DNA of 64,000 nucleotides, taken from assembly GCA_001931535.1 (NCBI GenBank), contig CP016211.1, positions 1,206,501 through 1,270,500 of the forward strand, read 5' to 3'. The DNA is from Minicystis rosea. GTDB taxonomy: Bacteria > Myxococcota_A > Polyangia > Polyangiales > Polyangiaceae. The position numbers and the translations under genes were made by a program. Positions 26,203 through 35,171 of this stretch are shown here, piece by piece; position 1 is the first letter of the stretch; every line of letters starts with the position of its first letter. The notes beneath the pieces were generated by a model. It had not been told where the DNA came from, ran no database searches, and saw only the letters and a list, made by a program, of their open reading frames with translations.

Positions 26203-26592
26203 TCAGAACATCGCTCGAGGGTTGGCCGCGCTGGTGGGCACGTCCTGCAGCACGTCCCAGTGCTCGCAGAAGCGCCCGTCGATGACACGGAAGACGTCGA
26301 CGACGGCGACGCCGCCCGGTCGGCGCGCGTTCACGAGCTTGTAGTGTACGACGGCGTATTCCGCGTCGGCGATCATGCGTTGAATCTCGACTTGGGCGCC
26401 GTGCAGCGGAGTCTCGCCGTCGCGGAAGTACGCGATGAAGGCCTCGCAGCCATTCATGCCGGGCTCGGCGCGCATGCCGGGGTTGTGGTCGACGAAGTCT
26501 TCGCTCAACAGCTCGCGCACCGTATCCCAGCGCGCGTCGACGACGGCGCGGTACAGATCGAGGAGCATCTGCTTGTTTCGTTCGGGGCTCAT
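26203..26592 (-). CDS. SnoaL/NTF2-like protein
   Basis: 129 residues from ATG 26592 (AAGGAACGACGC upstream). MSPERNKQMLLDLYRAVVDA, WDTVRELLSEDFVDHNPGM, then GCEAFIAYFRDGETPLHGAQ, VDVFRVIDGRFCEHWDVLQ: the alpha+beta barrel of SnoaL-like cyclases/hydratases. The 'DVFR..DGK..EHWDV' end is a signature of this family. Such proteins act on small hydrophobic molecules or simply bind them. Likely co-expressed with the downstream monooxygenase. Confidence 0.88.
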   Translation of the reverse strand: MSPERNKQMLLDLYRAVVDARWDTVRELLSEDFVDHNPGMRAEPGMNGCEAFIAYFRDGETPLHGAQVEIQRMIADAEYAVVHYKLVNARRPGGVAVVDVFRVIDGRFCEHWDVLQDVPTSAANPRAMF

Positions 26593-26701
26593 GCGTCGTT
26601 CCTTTCCGAGCGAGCCCACGAGGGAGCGGCTCGCCGAGGCGCGACGATGTCACCGGGCCTGGCAGTGAGCTTGAATCTCCGTGCCAATCGACGCGCGGGC
26701 G

Positions 26702-27640
26702 CTACTCGTCGCGCGCCGCCGCGCGGTAGTGGCTCGGCACCATGCCCGCCGCGGCGCGGATCTCGCGCGTCAGGTGGGCCGCGTCGCTGAAGCCGTGCTC
26801 GTGCGCGATGTCCGTCAGCGGTCGCGACGACGTGGCGATGGCGATGCACGCCGCGCGCATGCGCACGCGCCGAACGAGCGCGCCGGGGCTCGTCCCGTGC
26901 GTCGCGAGCCGACGATGGAGCGTGCGGACCGACTGCCGTGTTGCGTGGGCCAAGCGGGCTGGGGTCCACCGCGTCTGAGCGTCGCGCTCGATCGCCGCGA
27001 GCACGGCGGCGATCGGATCGTCGTCGGCGCTCGCGACAGCACGATGCAGCGCCAGGCGGGCAGGCTGCGGCGGCGCTTCGCGCGACCACGCGAGACGAAA
27101 GCTCGCGTGCGAGCCGGTCGTGAACGCGGGCTGTCCGACCCATCGTGTGTCGGCGACCAGATCGATCCAGCGGCCGCGCTCGTCGCGCGCCGATGCGACG
27201 AGCTGGTCGCGACCGAGGCGGCGCAGCAGCGCGGCGACGACACCGCAGATCATCACGTTCTGGCTGAGCGGCGCGAGCGCGCCGCGGTAGGGCGAGGCGT
27301 CGAGCCGCAGCGCGCGTGTGCCCTCGAGCTCGAACCTCGTCAGGTGTTGGATGCCCCATGCGCGCTCCAGCCGGCACCAGCGGCGCGCAAGCAGCGCCAC
27401 CTCTGCAGAGCTCTCGAGCAGGTACAGGGTCGGTGAGAACGTCAGCGTGTCGAGCCCGTCGCCGATCGCGAACACCGCGCCGAGCCCGCCGTCACGCGCG
27501 ATCCGCGCGACCTCGGCGCGCAGCGGTGCGGCCGGATGGAGCGCTCGCACGGCGGCGTCCGGCGTGTGCGCGGGCCGCGCGCCGGCGGCGTCGGTGCACT
27601 GCGCGAGGCGCAGCAGCAACAGGCTCACGTTCGTTGTCAC
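26702..27640 (-). CDS. AraC-family transcriptional regulator
   Basis: 312 residues from GTG 27640, which has GGAG nine bases upstream; an in-frame GTG 12 codons earlier lacks this. The N-terminal ~190 residues are an unknown effector domain, rich in Leu/Arg/Ala. The C-terminal domain has both AraC helix-turn-helix units: TPARLAHATRQSVRTLHRRL and PLTDIAHEHGFSDAAHLTRE, ending AAGMVPSHYRAA. It is transcribed in the same direction as the SnoaL-like and monooxygenase genes, 110 bases upstream of the former, and is a candidate controller of both. Confidence 0.88.
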   Translation of the reverse strand: MTTNVSLLLLRLAQCTDAAGARPAHTPDAAVRALHPAAPLRAEVARIARDGGLGAVFAIGDGLDTLTFSPTLYLLESSAEVALLARRWCRLERAWGIQHLTRFELEGTRALRLDASPYRGALAPLSQNVMICGVVAALLRRLGRDQLVASARDERGRWIDLVADTRWVGQPAFTTGSHASFRLAWSREAPPQPARLALHRAVASADDDPIAAVLAAIERDAQTRWTPARLAHATRQSVRTLHRRLATHGTSPGALVRRVRMRAACIAIATSSRPLTDIAHEHGFSDAAHLTREIRAAAGMVPSHYRAAARDE

Positions 27641-27729
27641 GCGGCTTCTCCGCCCGCGATTGTGGCACGCGCGCACGCCGCTGCCACGCGCGCCGACCCA
27701 AGCCGTCTCGACGCGGATTCGTTGCAGAT

Positions 27730-28896
27730 TCAGAACGCGACCCCGAGCGTGGTCCCGACGGTCACGCCGCCGGAGTCGGACTTGCGTGCTTGGTAGCCGC
27801 CGCGGATCCCGAACGAGATGCCGTGCGGAAGCGTGGCCACGACATCGGCGAGGAGGCGGATGCCGAACACGCCCGCGTGCGGCATGTCGGTGGCCTCGAT
27901 GGACGGAGCAATGATGAGCGCGTGGCGCACGAGCAGATCGAAGCGGCCGTAAAAGCGGCTCCCGAAGTAGGTGCCTTTCTGGAACCCGATCGACTCGGCG
28001 CCGAGCGTGAGGTGCGTGCCATAGGGATCACCGATGAGGAGCGCCGTGCCGCCGCCCACGGAGAAGCCCACTTCGGTGATGCTGGCGAGCAGCGAGAAAT
28101 CAGCATGCCAATTGTCGTGCATGCGGAAACGCACCGACGGTGATGCGTAGTTGAGGCCGACCCGATACCGATCCTGATCGAGCTTGGGGAGCGAGACGAG
28201 CGACGTCCCGCGCGCCACGCCGATGCGAATGCCGAACTCCGCGACGGTGCGCAGCGGGCGATACGTATAACCGATCTCGGTGCGCCAATATTGATCGTAC
28301 ACCGACGGTACGCGCGGCGAGCCCGCCGGGCAGCTCGGTTGGCCGGCCGCGCAGGGAATGGCCTTGTCGCCCGAGGTGACGCCGAAGCGCACGAGCTCCG
28401 CCGTCGCGGTGATGACCGAGCGGCGATCGTCGAGGCGCTTCAGCTTGGCGCGTTCGCGGGCGTCCATGCGATCTTCGAGCACGGCGATGGGCTGCGGCTC
28501 GACGCGGGTGGCGAAGACGGCGATGCGCGTCCCGTCGAGGTGCTCGACCTCGATGGCGTACGCGAGGCCCGGCGCGACGACGTCATCCGCGGGGATGATG
28601 CCCACGTAGCCCTCCGGTCCGCGCTGGATGGGCACCGACTTGAACGGGCCGTCGCCGAGGCGATAGGCGAGCGCCGCGGAGCGCATCAGCTCGATGTGCT
28701 CGAAGCGCACCGAGACCTGGAGATCCTCGTGCGCCTTGGCCGACGCGAGGGGCGCGTGGTGCACGCGGATCGCGGCGATCGGGGGCGCGCTTGCCGCGTC
28801 GTTCGCGGGCGCGTCGCCGGCGGCGCGGGCGGTGGGAGCAAGCGTGATCCATGCAGCCAGGGCCGCGAGGATCGGAATCGATCTCGACATCACCAT
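27730..28896 (-). CDS. Outer-membrane protein with Ig-like domain and beta-barrel
   Basis: 388 residues. Signal peptide (IPILAALAAWITLAPTARAA), an Ig-like domain of ~100 residues (IRVHHAPLASAKAHEDLQVS ... YVGIIPADDVVAPGLAYAIE), a charged linker with a CAAGQPSC pair, then alternating amphipathic strands to the end, finishing GGVTVGTTLGVAF with a terminal Phe as required for barrel insertion by BamA. Its start overlaps the stop of the upstream gene (ATGGTGATG), so translation is probably coupled. It has the same architecture as that product. Ligand unknown. Confidence 0.8.
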   Translation of the reverse strand: MVMSRSIPILAALAAWITLAPTARAAGDAPANDAASAPPIAAIRVHHAPLASAKAHEDLQVSVRFEHIELMRSAALAYRLGDGPFKSVPIQRGPEGYVGIIPADDVVAPGLAYAIEVEHLDGTRIAVFATRVEPQPIAVLEDRMDARERAKLKRLDDRRSVITATAELVRFGVTSGDKAIPCAAGQPSCPAGSPRVPSVYDQYWRTEIGYTYRPLRTVAEFGIRIGVARGTSLVSLPKLDQDRYRVGLNYASPSVRFRMHDNWHADFSLLASITEVGFSVGGGTALLIGDPYGTHLTLGAESIGFQKGTYFGSRFYGRFDLLVRHALIIAPSIEATDMPHAGVFGIRLLADVVATLPHGISFGIRGGYQARKSDSGGVTVGTTLGVAF

Positions 28897-30614
28897 ACGA
28901 AGCTCACCGCCCCTCCGAAGCCCGGACCCGCGTGCTGGATGGTGCGGCCCTGGAACGATCCACGGACGCTCACCACGAGCTCCGGGAGGATTTTGAAGCC
29001 CACCTGAACGATGCCCCGCCCGCCGATTTGGCCGGCGCCGCCCGAGGTATTCGCGTCTCCCGCGCTCGGCGTCACGCCGGCGGGTTGGTTGGTCACCTCC
29101 GTGCGCAGGAGCATCGGGACGCGATCGAAGGTGGCGAGCTCGAGCTGGGCGTAGCCGCGCGCGCCCACGCCGCCGAGGATCTCGGCCCCGAGGACGAGGT
29201 TCGTCTTGAGATCGCTGCCGATGCGCAGGCCCGCTTGACCGCCGCCGGAGACGCCGCTGTCGATGAGGCCCACCGAGCCGCGGGCGAGCAACGAGAAGGC
29301 GCGGACGATCCCGATCTCCGTCTCGAGGTAGCCGTACGTGAGCCCGACATGGCGAGGATCGAGGCCTTTCTTGTCGAGGTCTTCGATGCTCCCGCCCACG
29401 CCGCGGTACACGCCGAAGCCGAGGCGCACGGCGCGGATGCCGGTGTCGCCGAGGCGCACGCCGAACGATCCTTCCGTCTGGATCACGTGGTCGTTGCCGC
29501 GCATGCGGTTGTAGTCGGCGAAGTCGCTGAGCAGATCGATGCGCATCGGAGGCCGCGTCGGGGCGTGGGGACGCGGCGTGTCCGCGACATCCATCTCGCG
29601 CGGCGAGCCGGCGTCGCCGACGACGGCGAGGGCGCGATTGCCGCTGACTGCTTCGATGAAGTACTGAATCGAGCCCGCGGTCACGCGCGCGCTCGGGATC
29701 TCGGCGACGTAGTAGCCACCGCCGATGGCGCGCATCGGGATGCTGTCGTAGCTCTCGTTGCCGCGCCGGCGCAGGTGGATGACGGCGCCCTGCGCGCCGT
29801 CGGAGAGCTCGATGGCGAAACGTACTCTGGCGCCGGCCTGCACCTCCGCGGGCGGCGTGAAGTTTCTCACTTCGGGCACGGCGAGGACGACGCGCGGCAC
29901 GCTCTCTTTGGCCTGCGCGCGAAGCCGATGACCGAGCAGCTCGCGCAGCGCGCCGGCCTCCTCGGAGAGCACGACGGCGAAGCGGCTCTCGGGACGCTCG
30001 CGCGCGTAGCGCTCGTAGCGATCGGCGCGGGCCGCCGGGTCGGTGCCGCGCAGCGCTTCGAACATCTCGTTCACGGCGCGGGCGTCGGGATCGTCCGGGA
30101 CCTTCACGTTCTCTTCGACGGCAGGGCGCGCCGCGGCCGCCTGCGGCGCAGCGGGCCGCGGCGCAGGGACCGCCCTGCGCGGTGCGGGCGCGAGGGCCGA
30201 GAGGACCACCACGTCTCCGGTCTCCGCTGGACGTGAGAGCGTGCCGGACGCGCGGGCCAGCGTGAGCGTCTTCTGCACCTGCACGAGCTCGACCGCGCCG
30301 ATGCGAAATCGATCGCTCAGCACGCGGCCCGTCACGGGGTGCTTGAGCTTCACCGGGCGCCAGATCGCGGCGACCGCGCCCGCCGATGCGCCGCGATCCG
30401 CGCCCAAATCCAAGACGATCTCGTCGCCCTGAATCGCGAGGACGGTGCCTTCGACGTCGACGAAGGCCGCCTCACCGGAAGGCGCGGTCTGGGCGCCGGC
30501 CGGCACGGTGATCAACGAGGATGCGAGAAGTCCGAGGATGCCTCCGAGATGGAAGCAGAGGTGTCGCCGCGCGCGACGCACACGTCGCCCCGCGGATGTA
30601 CATGCGTTGGGCAT
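28890..30614 (-). CDS. Outer-membrane protein with repeat-unit, Ig-like and barrel regions
   Basis: 574 residues from ATG 30614, with a basic start and hydrophobic signal (GGILGLLASSLITVPAGAQ). Residues ~50-130 form a beta domain (VDVEGTVLAIQGDEIVLDLG); an Ala/Pro linker follows, then a helical segment, an Ig-like domain (VPEVRNFTPPAEVQAGARVR ... YYVAEIPSARVTAGSIQYFI) and a C-terminal barrel ending FGGAVSFVW. It is paralogous in layout to the next gene (27730), with which it overlaps by seven bases. The pair probably forms an outer-membrane complex. The exact start is uncertain; no strong ribosome site is seen. Confidence 0.8.
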   Translation of the reverse strand: MPNACTSAGRRVRRARRHLCFHLGGILGLLASSLITVPAGAQTAPSGEAAFVDVEGTVLAIQGDEIVLDLGADRGASAGAVAAIWRPVKLKHPVTGRVLSDRFRIGAVELVQVQKTLTLARASGTLSRPAETGDVVVLSALAPAPRRAVPAPRPAAPQAAAARPAVEENVKVPDDPDARAVNEMFEALRGTDPAARADRYERYARERPESRFAVVLSEEAGALRELLGHRLRAQAKESVPRVVLAVPEVRNFTPPAEVQAGARVRFAIELSDGAQGAVIHLRRRGNESYDSIPMRAIGGGYYVAEIPSARVTAGSIQYFIEAVSGNRALAVVGDAGSPREMDVADTPRPHAPTRPPMRIDLLSDFADYNRMRGNDHVIQTEGSFGVRLGDTGIRAVRLGFGVYRGVGGSIEDLDKKGLDPRHVGLTYGYLETEIGIVRAFSLLARGSVGLIDSGVSGGGQAGLRIGSDLKTNLVLGAEILGGVGARGYAQLELATFDRVPMLLRTEVTNQPAGVTPSAGDANTSGGAGQIGGRGIVQVGFKILPELVVSVRGSFQGRTIQHAGPGFGGAVSFVW

Positions 30615-30808
30615 GACTCGCCGGCGGCGAGCGTAGGGTGCTGCACGCGACATGCGTGCGGGCTCGCCGCGTGGGCGGCCTTGGCAAGCACGATGCCGAC
30701 GCGATCTTCAGGAAGAAACCCGGAGAGGCCGCATCGACGCGGTTCGATCCGCGCGGCGCGTGTCCCGCTTGCAACACACACCCGCGTGAAGCGCGGGACA
30801 CAGTCGCG

Positions 30809-30829
30809 CCGCGCGTGGATCACGCGCGG
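30809..30829 (-). terminator. Hairpin after response-regulator gene
   Basis: CCGCGCGTG-GAT-CACGCGCGG, nine perfect pairs, about 50 bases beyond the minus-strand stop at 30879. Confidence 0.55.
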
Positions 30830-30878
30830 GCGTCAACGGATGGATCGGCGCGCGGTGGCCCCTCGCGCCGGCGCGCGA

Positions 30879-31262
30879 TCACTTCTCGCCGTTTGGGCGG
30901 GCCATGCGTAAGCGCTGTTCGATCCAGGCAAGGAGCTGCCCGACGTCGAGCGGCTTGTGCAGGACCGGGATCTCGCCCGTGTCTTCCGGATGTGGGTTGG
31001 CCGTGACGATCAGCGTCCCCGTGCGATCGAGGAGCCCCGAGGCGGCGGCTTGGCGCAGCATCCACGTGCCCGTGTGATCGGGTAGGGCGTAATCACTGAT
31101 GACGAGGTGAAAGCGCCGCTCTTTGAGGCGCTGGAGCCCTTCGCCCGCACACTCCGCGACGTCCACGTCGTAGCCTTCGCCCATGAGCGCGGCGGAGATG
31201 GATTCGCGTAGGTCGCTGTTGTCTTCGACGTACAGGAGATTGAGGCCGATGTTACTCTGCAC
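30879..31262 (-). CDS. Single-domain response regulator
   Basis: 127 residues from GTG 31262 with GGGAGGG upstream. Receiver domain only: LLYVEDN acidic pocket near residue 13, phosphoacceptor Asp57 in LVISDYALPDHTG, switch Thr in LIVTAN, Lys103 in VLHKPLD. It has no output domain, so it must act by protein contact, as CheY/FrzZ-type proteins do, or as a phosphate sink in a phosphorelay. It follows the presenilin-like gene by 135 bases on the same strand; no histidine kinase is in view. Confidence 0.92.
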   Translation of the reverse strand: MQSNIGLNLLYVEDNSDLRESISAALMGEGYDVDVAECAGEGLQRLKERRFHLVISDYALPDHTGTWMLRQAAASGLLDRTGTLIVTANPHPEDTGEIPVLHKPLDVGQLLAWIEQRLRMARPNGEK

Positions 31263-31397
31263 AGCTCCCTCCCGGAGAGTCGGGAGTCTTGCAGAGCGTC
31301 CGCTCTGCGTGGATCGGGCGCGCACTTGTTGGTGGGGGGCCCACGCCTGAGCGGGCACGCGAGCACGGCCGGGCACCCATCGGGGATCACCGCACGA

Positions 31398-32222
31398 TCA
31401 GCGCGGCGAAAGCAGCACGGAAATCACGACCGCGACGGCCGCTGCCATGGAGATCTGCGCGGTTCTTCGGTCCTCGGCGCGGAGACGTCGCGCCTCCGGC
31501 AAGCCGATCACCACCGCGGCTCCGATGGGGACGAGCGCCGGAACGTTGATGTCCAACGCGCCCGCGACGACGCCTGCGACGGCGAGCCCCAGGGCTCCAC
31601 AGATCGCCGTCCGCGTGAGCGACATCGCATGCGTCGCCGCGACGCCCAAGACGAGCGCGAGGAACACGAGATCTCCGAAGCCGAGCGCCGGTGCGACCAA
31701 GCGTGTGCCGGGAACGGGAAACCCGAGGGCGAAGAACGCGAGCGCACGCGGGCTCGATGCGATCGCGTGGGTTGGCCCGGACGGATGGATCAACGACACG
31801 ACATCCGCTGCGGCGGCGACCGCGCAGGCCGGCAGCAGGTGACCCGGATGCGCGACGCGGCGGCCGATGGAGGCGCCCGCTGCGTGCGCGATGCTCACGA
31901 GGCCGAGGTTGACCAGGATGACGCCGACGGCCGGCGGCGGCGCGACGAAGAAGGCCACCGCGAGCACACACAGGCCGGCGACCGCGAGGATGATCGCCGC
32001 GCGTGGCGCGAGGAACGCGCGCGCCGAGGCCGCGAGCGCGAGCAGGCCGGCGGTGGCCGCGCCTGCGAACACGGCCGCCGCTGCCGTAGGCTCGGAGAGG
32101 GTGAGGCGCGGCGCGACCGCGACGCCGAGGGCCGTGAGCGCAGGCGCGAGCAAGAGGCCGAGGAGCGGCTTCGCGTGCGTCGGGGCGGACGGCGTGGAGC
32201 GGGGCGCGAGGGCCTCGCTCAC
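31398..32222 (-). CDS. Presenilin-like (GxGD) intramembrane aspartyl protease
   Basis: 274 residues, about nine hydrophobic helices. Three marks of the presenilin/signal-peptide-peptidase family appear in order: a membrane Asp140 (AAAADVVSL), the GxGD motif at 181-184 (PALGFGDLVF, Asp184), and PAL at 228-230 (DINVPALVPIG) in the next-to-last hydrophobic region. The first motif normally reads YD; here it is AD. GxGD proteases cut transmembrane segments of other proteins. GTG 32222 overlaps the mltG stop by four bases (GTGA), implying translational coupling with a cell-wall lytic enzyme. The alternative, a plain multi-helix protein, is less likely because all three motifs have the right order and spacing, but homology has not been tested. 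Confidence 0.7.
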   Translation of the reverse strand: MSEALAPRSTPSAPTHAKPLLGLLLAPALTALGVAVAPRLTLSEPTAAAAVFAGAATAGLLALAASARAFLAPRAAIILAVAGLCVLAVAFFVAPPPAVGVILVNLGLVSIAHAAGASIGRRVAHPGHLLPACAVAAAADVVSLIHPSGPTHAIASSPRALAFFALGFPVPGTRLVAPALGFGDLVFLALVLGVAATHAMSLTRTAICGALGLAVAGVVAGALDINVPALVPIGAAVVIGLPEARRLRAEDRRTAQISMAAAVAVVISVLLSPR

Positions 32223-33424
32223 GGCGATCGCCCAGCGTCGGACGGTGGCCGATGGACCGCGTCGTTGTGCGCGTCGAGCGTCTCGCTGAAGGCGTGTCGC
32301 CCGCCGCCCGCGTGGACGAAATAGAAATAGCGTGTCGCGGCCGGCGCCGTCGCGGCCTCCATCGACTTCGCACCTGGATTGGCGATCGGCCCGGGCGGCA
32401 GGCCGTTGTGCGCGTACGTGCTGTATCGGTTCTTCGCGTCCCGGTTGATCGCGGGTGTCGGCTTGCCCGCGTAATCGGTGCAGCTCGGCGCTTCCAGCGG
32501 GAACGCGACGCAACCATAGGCCGAGCTCGGATCGGATTGCAGGCGCTTCGGCTTGAAGTCGGGATCGGTGAGCCGGTTGACGAACACGCTGGCGATGAGG
32601 GGCCGATCGTCGTCGACGGCGGCCTCTTTCTCGATGAGCGAGGCCACGATGACGAGCTCGCGCCGGCTCCAGCCGAGCGACGTTTGGAGCTTCTTGATGC
32701 TGTCCGCGTTCTTCACCGCGAGCGTCTGCCAGCGCTTGTCGGACTCGGACACGAGCCGGCGCACGATCTCGCGCGGATCGCTGTCCTTGCCGAAATCGTA
32801 GGTGGCCGGGAAGAGGTATCCCTCGGCGCTCTCGACCTGCGACATGCCCGGTGAGGCGATGCCCAGATCGGCGAGCAAGGCGGGATCGCTGCTCGCCGCG
32901 AGGAACGCTTTGCGGCCGGCGATGTGGAGCTTCTCGAGGCGCGCGGCGATGTCGAAGCGATTGAAGCCCTCGGGGACGGTGATGCGCGCCATGGGGCGCA
33001 GGAACGAGCGCGAGAGCATGCGCCGCAGATCCCACGGGGTCGCGCCGTCGTAGAGCAGGTGCGGGCCGGGGACGAAATCATCGGTGCCGCCCGTGGCCCG
33101 GAGAAAGATGGCCATCGTGTCGCGGCTCTCGACGAGGCCGAGCTCGGCGAGGCGCGCGGCGGCGTCTTCGGCGGAGAGGCCCGCGGGCCAGTCGACCTCG
33201 ACGATCTTTCCGGGCGTGTGCCCGCCCGATCGTCCGTAGCCGAGCAAGAGCGCGCCCGCGGCGAGCGCGAGCGTCGCGGCCAAAGACCCCACCGTCCACA
33301 GCACGGCGCGCGTGCGCGGCGTGAGGTTTTGCAGGCGCGCGCGCAGCGACGTGTCGCCGCGGCGAGATCGCGGCGCCCGTTTTTTTCGGCGCGTCGGGGA
33401 CGGCGATCGATCGGCGGGAGGCAT
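32219..33424 (-). CDS. mltG: Endolytic murein transglycosylase MltG
   Basis: 401 residues from ATG 33424: a basic N-terminus, one membrane helix (AVLWTVGSLAATLALAAGAL), a LysM-like domain (GKIVEVDWPAGLSAEDAAAR), then the YceG catalytic domain: ITVPEGFNRFDIAARLEKL, ELVIVASLIEKEAAVDDDRP with the catalytic Glu, LIASVFVNRL, LQSDPSSAYG, and the end YSTYAHNGLPPGPIANPG. MltG cuts nascent peptidoglycan strands in the periplasm, setting glycan length. It is longer than E. coli MltG mainly at the N-terminus. It overlaps the presenilin-like gene by four bases. Confidence 0.93.
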   Translation of the reverse strand: MPPADRSPSPTRRKKRAPRSRRGDTSLRARLQNLTPRTRAVLWTVGSLAATLALAAGALLLGYGRSGGHTPGKIVEVDWPAGLSAEDAAARLAELGLVESRDTMAIFLRATGGTDDFVPGPHLLYDGATPWDLRRMLSRSFLRPMARITVPEGFNRFDIAARLEKLHIAGRKAFLAASSDPALLADLGIASPGMSQVESAEGYLFPATYDFGKDSDPREIVRRLVSESDKRWQTLAVKNADSIKKLQTSLGWSRRELVIVASLIEKEAAVDDDRPLIASVFVNRLTDPDFKPKRLQSDPSSAYGCVAFPLEAPSCTDYAGKPTPAINRDAKNRYSTYAHNGLPPGPIANPGAKSMEAATAPAATRYFYFVHAGGGRHAFSETLDAHNDAVHRPPSDAGRSP

Positions 33425-33887
33425 CGGGCGAGGCGACGATCGGCGGGCCGTGGGGGCTTTGTCAATGGTCGCGAGGTGATCGCGAACGCGATCGTCCCTG
33501 CGGAGAACGCGGTCCGTTCGCGCTTTTCGCTGTCGAATCCGTGACCCCCCTACGGGCAATTCGCGCGTCCCCGGACGGCCCGAACGCTCAGCGTGCGGAC
33601 AATGGGTGAAGCGGCCGAGCCCAGGCAGGGACTTCTCGCCATCGGCCGGAGCCCGATGCGTGTTGGAGGGACGCCGGTCGGCCTCTGCGGCATCGGAAGT
33701 GACGATTCATCGTCCGGCGCAGGCCGGCGGGGGCGAGCCTCGCCGGCGCCGCGTCAGGGAGCATTGCATCGCGAAACCCTCGGGGGCGCCGCTTTGGGCG
33801 CGCGTCCTCGACGAGATCGTCGTGCCTGCCCACCGCCACGGGGGCCCTCGATCTCCGCAAAGCTGGCATCATCGTTAGGAGTTGCCC
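33425..33887. other. Intergenic region between divergent mltG and response-regulator genes
   Basis: About 460 bases; open frames here are compositionally unconvincing. It should contain both promoters. TTAGGAG before GTG 33888 is the ribosome site of the plus-strand gene. Confidence 0.5.
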
Positions 33888-34307
33888 GTGGACGATCGCT
33901 TCGCAGTTCTTGTCGTGGACGACGACCCGGACATCCGGGAGACGCTGCGCGAGGTCATCGAGGCCGAAGGTTTCTCCGTGGAGACGGCCGCGAACGGTCG
34001 GGCCGCGCTCGAGGCCCTGATCATGGGGCTCCGTCCATCGCTCATCGTGCTGGACTTGATGATGCCGTCGATGAGCGGTTGGGACGTGCTCAACGCCATT
34101 CGCGGCGACGGCGCGCTCGCGGACATCCCCGTCGCCGTCGTGTCCGCGTCGGGCAGCCGCACGCCGCCGCCGGGGGCGACGCATTTCCTCCGCAAGCCCA
34201 TCGATCTCGACGCGCTCCTCGACGTCGTGCGCGACCCGCGCCCGCGCGCCGCGCGCCGCCGCCGCGTGCCCAGCGGCGCCGAGCCAATGAACGGATCGCC
34301 CCTGTAA
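33888..34307 (+). CDS. Single-domain response regulator
   Basis: 139 residues; GTG 33888 chosen because TAGGAG lies seven bases upstream (TTG 33882 is too close to it). Receiver domain: VLVVDDDPDIRETL, phosphoacceptor Asp56 in LIVLDLMMPSMSGWDV, Ser/Thr switch in VAVVSAS, Lys103 in FLRKPIDLD. A short basic tail (PRPRAARRRRVPSG) replaces an output domain. No kinase is adjacent. A hairpin terminator overlaps the stop codon. Confidence 0.92.
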   Translation: MDDRFAVLVVDDDPDIRETLREVIEAEGFSVETAANGRAALEALIMGLRPSLIVLDLMMPSMSGWDVLNAIRGDGALADIPVAVVSASGSRTPPPGATHFLRKPIDLDALLDVVRDPRPRAARRRRVPSGAEPMNGSPL

Positions 34308-34320
34308 CGAGGGCGATCCG
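34292..34320 (+). terminator. Hairpin overlapping the stop codon
   Basis: CGGATCGCCC (34292-34301) pairs perfectly with GGGCGATCCG (34311-34320); the TAA stop at 34305-34307 is in the loop. Confidence 0.7.
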
Positions 34321-34483
34321 CCGCGCGTCCCGGCTGCGAGCGACGTTCATCCGCCCCGCTCGAAGCCGATGCGTTCGCGACGCTGATGCCTTTGGCAGGC
34401 ATCTATGACAACATCGTGATCCGCCTTGCCCTCGCCGGGAGCGCGTTCTCCACGCGCCGAGCACCCCGGCCGCTGGAGGATCG

Positions 34484-35080
34484 ATGTCGTCCGATCGCGC
34501 CACCGAGCTTCGTCCATTCTTGTTCGTTTGCGCCGCCCTGGCGTTCGCGGCTCTCCCGAGCGCCTGTGCGCACGGCTCGACGGAGACCGACATCGGCATA
34601 GGCGGCGCGGGCGGCCAAGCCACGACGTCGACGACGACGCCCACCACCACGAGCAGCACCGGCGGCTTCCCGACGGCGACCTCCAGCAGCTCGACCAGCG
34701 GCTTCCCGACGGCGAGCTCGTCGAGCTCCTCGGGTGGTTTTCCGACGGCGAGCTCGTCCAGCTCGAGCAGCTCGTCGAGCTCGAGCAGCTCGTCCAGCTC
34801 CAGCAGCGGTGGCAGCAGCTCCTGCGATCTGTCGGGCGACTGCGGCACCTGCGGCTCCTGCGCCGACAACAGCGTTTGCGTCCTCGAGTACCTGAACTGC
34901 TCCTTCGATTTCGACTGCCCCTACATCTGGGATTGCGTCAGCTACTGCGACACCCAAACGTGCTTCGATAGCTGCCTCGATCAATACCCCGACAGCGCGC
35001 AGTACTTCCTCGACGAGTACGGCTGCCTCGTCTGCTCGTGCCAGAGCGATTGCCAAGTCGCTCCCGGCACCTGCAATTGA
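34484..35080 (+). CDS. Ser-rich stalk lipoprotein with Cys-rich end
   Basis: 198 residues. Signal peptide with lipobox ALPSAC, then ~90 residues almost only Ser/Thr/Gly with three copies of GGFPTA or SGFPTA and an uninterrupted run of nearly 20 Ser, then a Cys-rich domain (CGTCGSCADNSVCVLEYLNC, CPYIWDCVSYCDTQTCFDSC) to the end. The layout is a lipid anchor, flexible stalk and small disulfide-bonded head, as in other surface lipoproteins of this window (40056, 41235). Function unknown. Confidence 0.85.
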   Translation: MSSDRATELRPFLFVCAALAFAALPSACAHGSTETDIGIGGAGGQATTSTTTPTTTSSTGGFPTATSSSSTSGFPTASSSSSSGGFPTASSSSSSSSSSSSSSSSSSSGGSSSCDLSGDCGTCGSCADNSVCVLEYLNCSFDFDCPYIWDCVSYCDTQTCFDSCLDQYPDSAQYFLDEYGCLVCSCQSDCQVAPGTCN

Positions 35081-35118
35081 CGCGGATTCGAAGCTCGATC
35101 CCCTGACCGAAGGGCGGC

Positions 35119-35143
35119 GCTCCGTGCTCGAGCACGACGGAGC
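35119..35143. terminator. Bidirectional hairpin between convergent genes
   Basis: GCTCC-GTGCT pairs with AGCAC-(GAC)-GGAGC around CG. It lies 39 bases after the plus-strand stop and 29 before the minus-strand one. Confidence 0.55.
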
Positions 35144-35171
35144 ACCGCGGCTCGACGCAGACCCACTCTCG

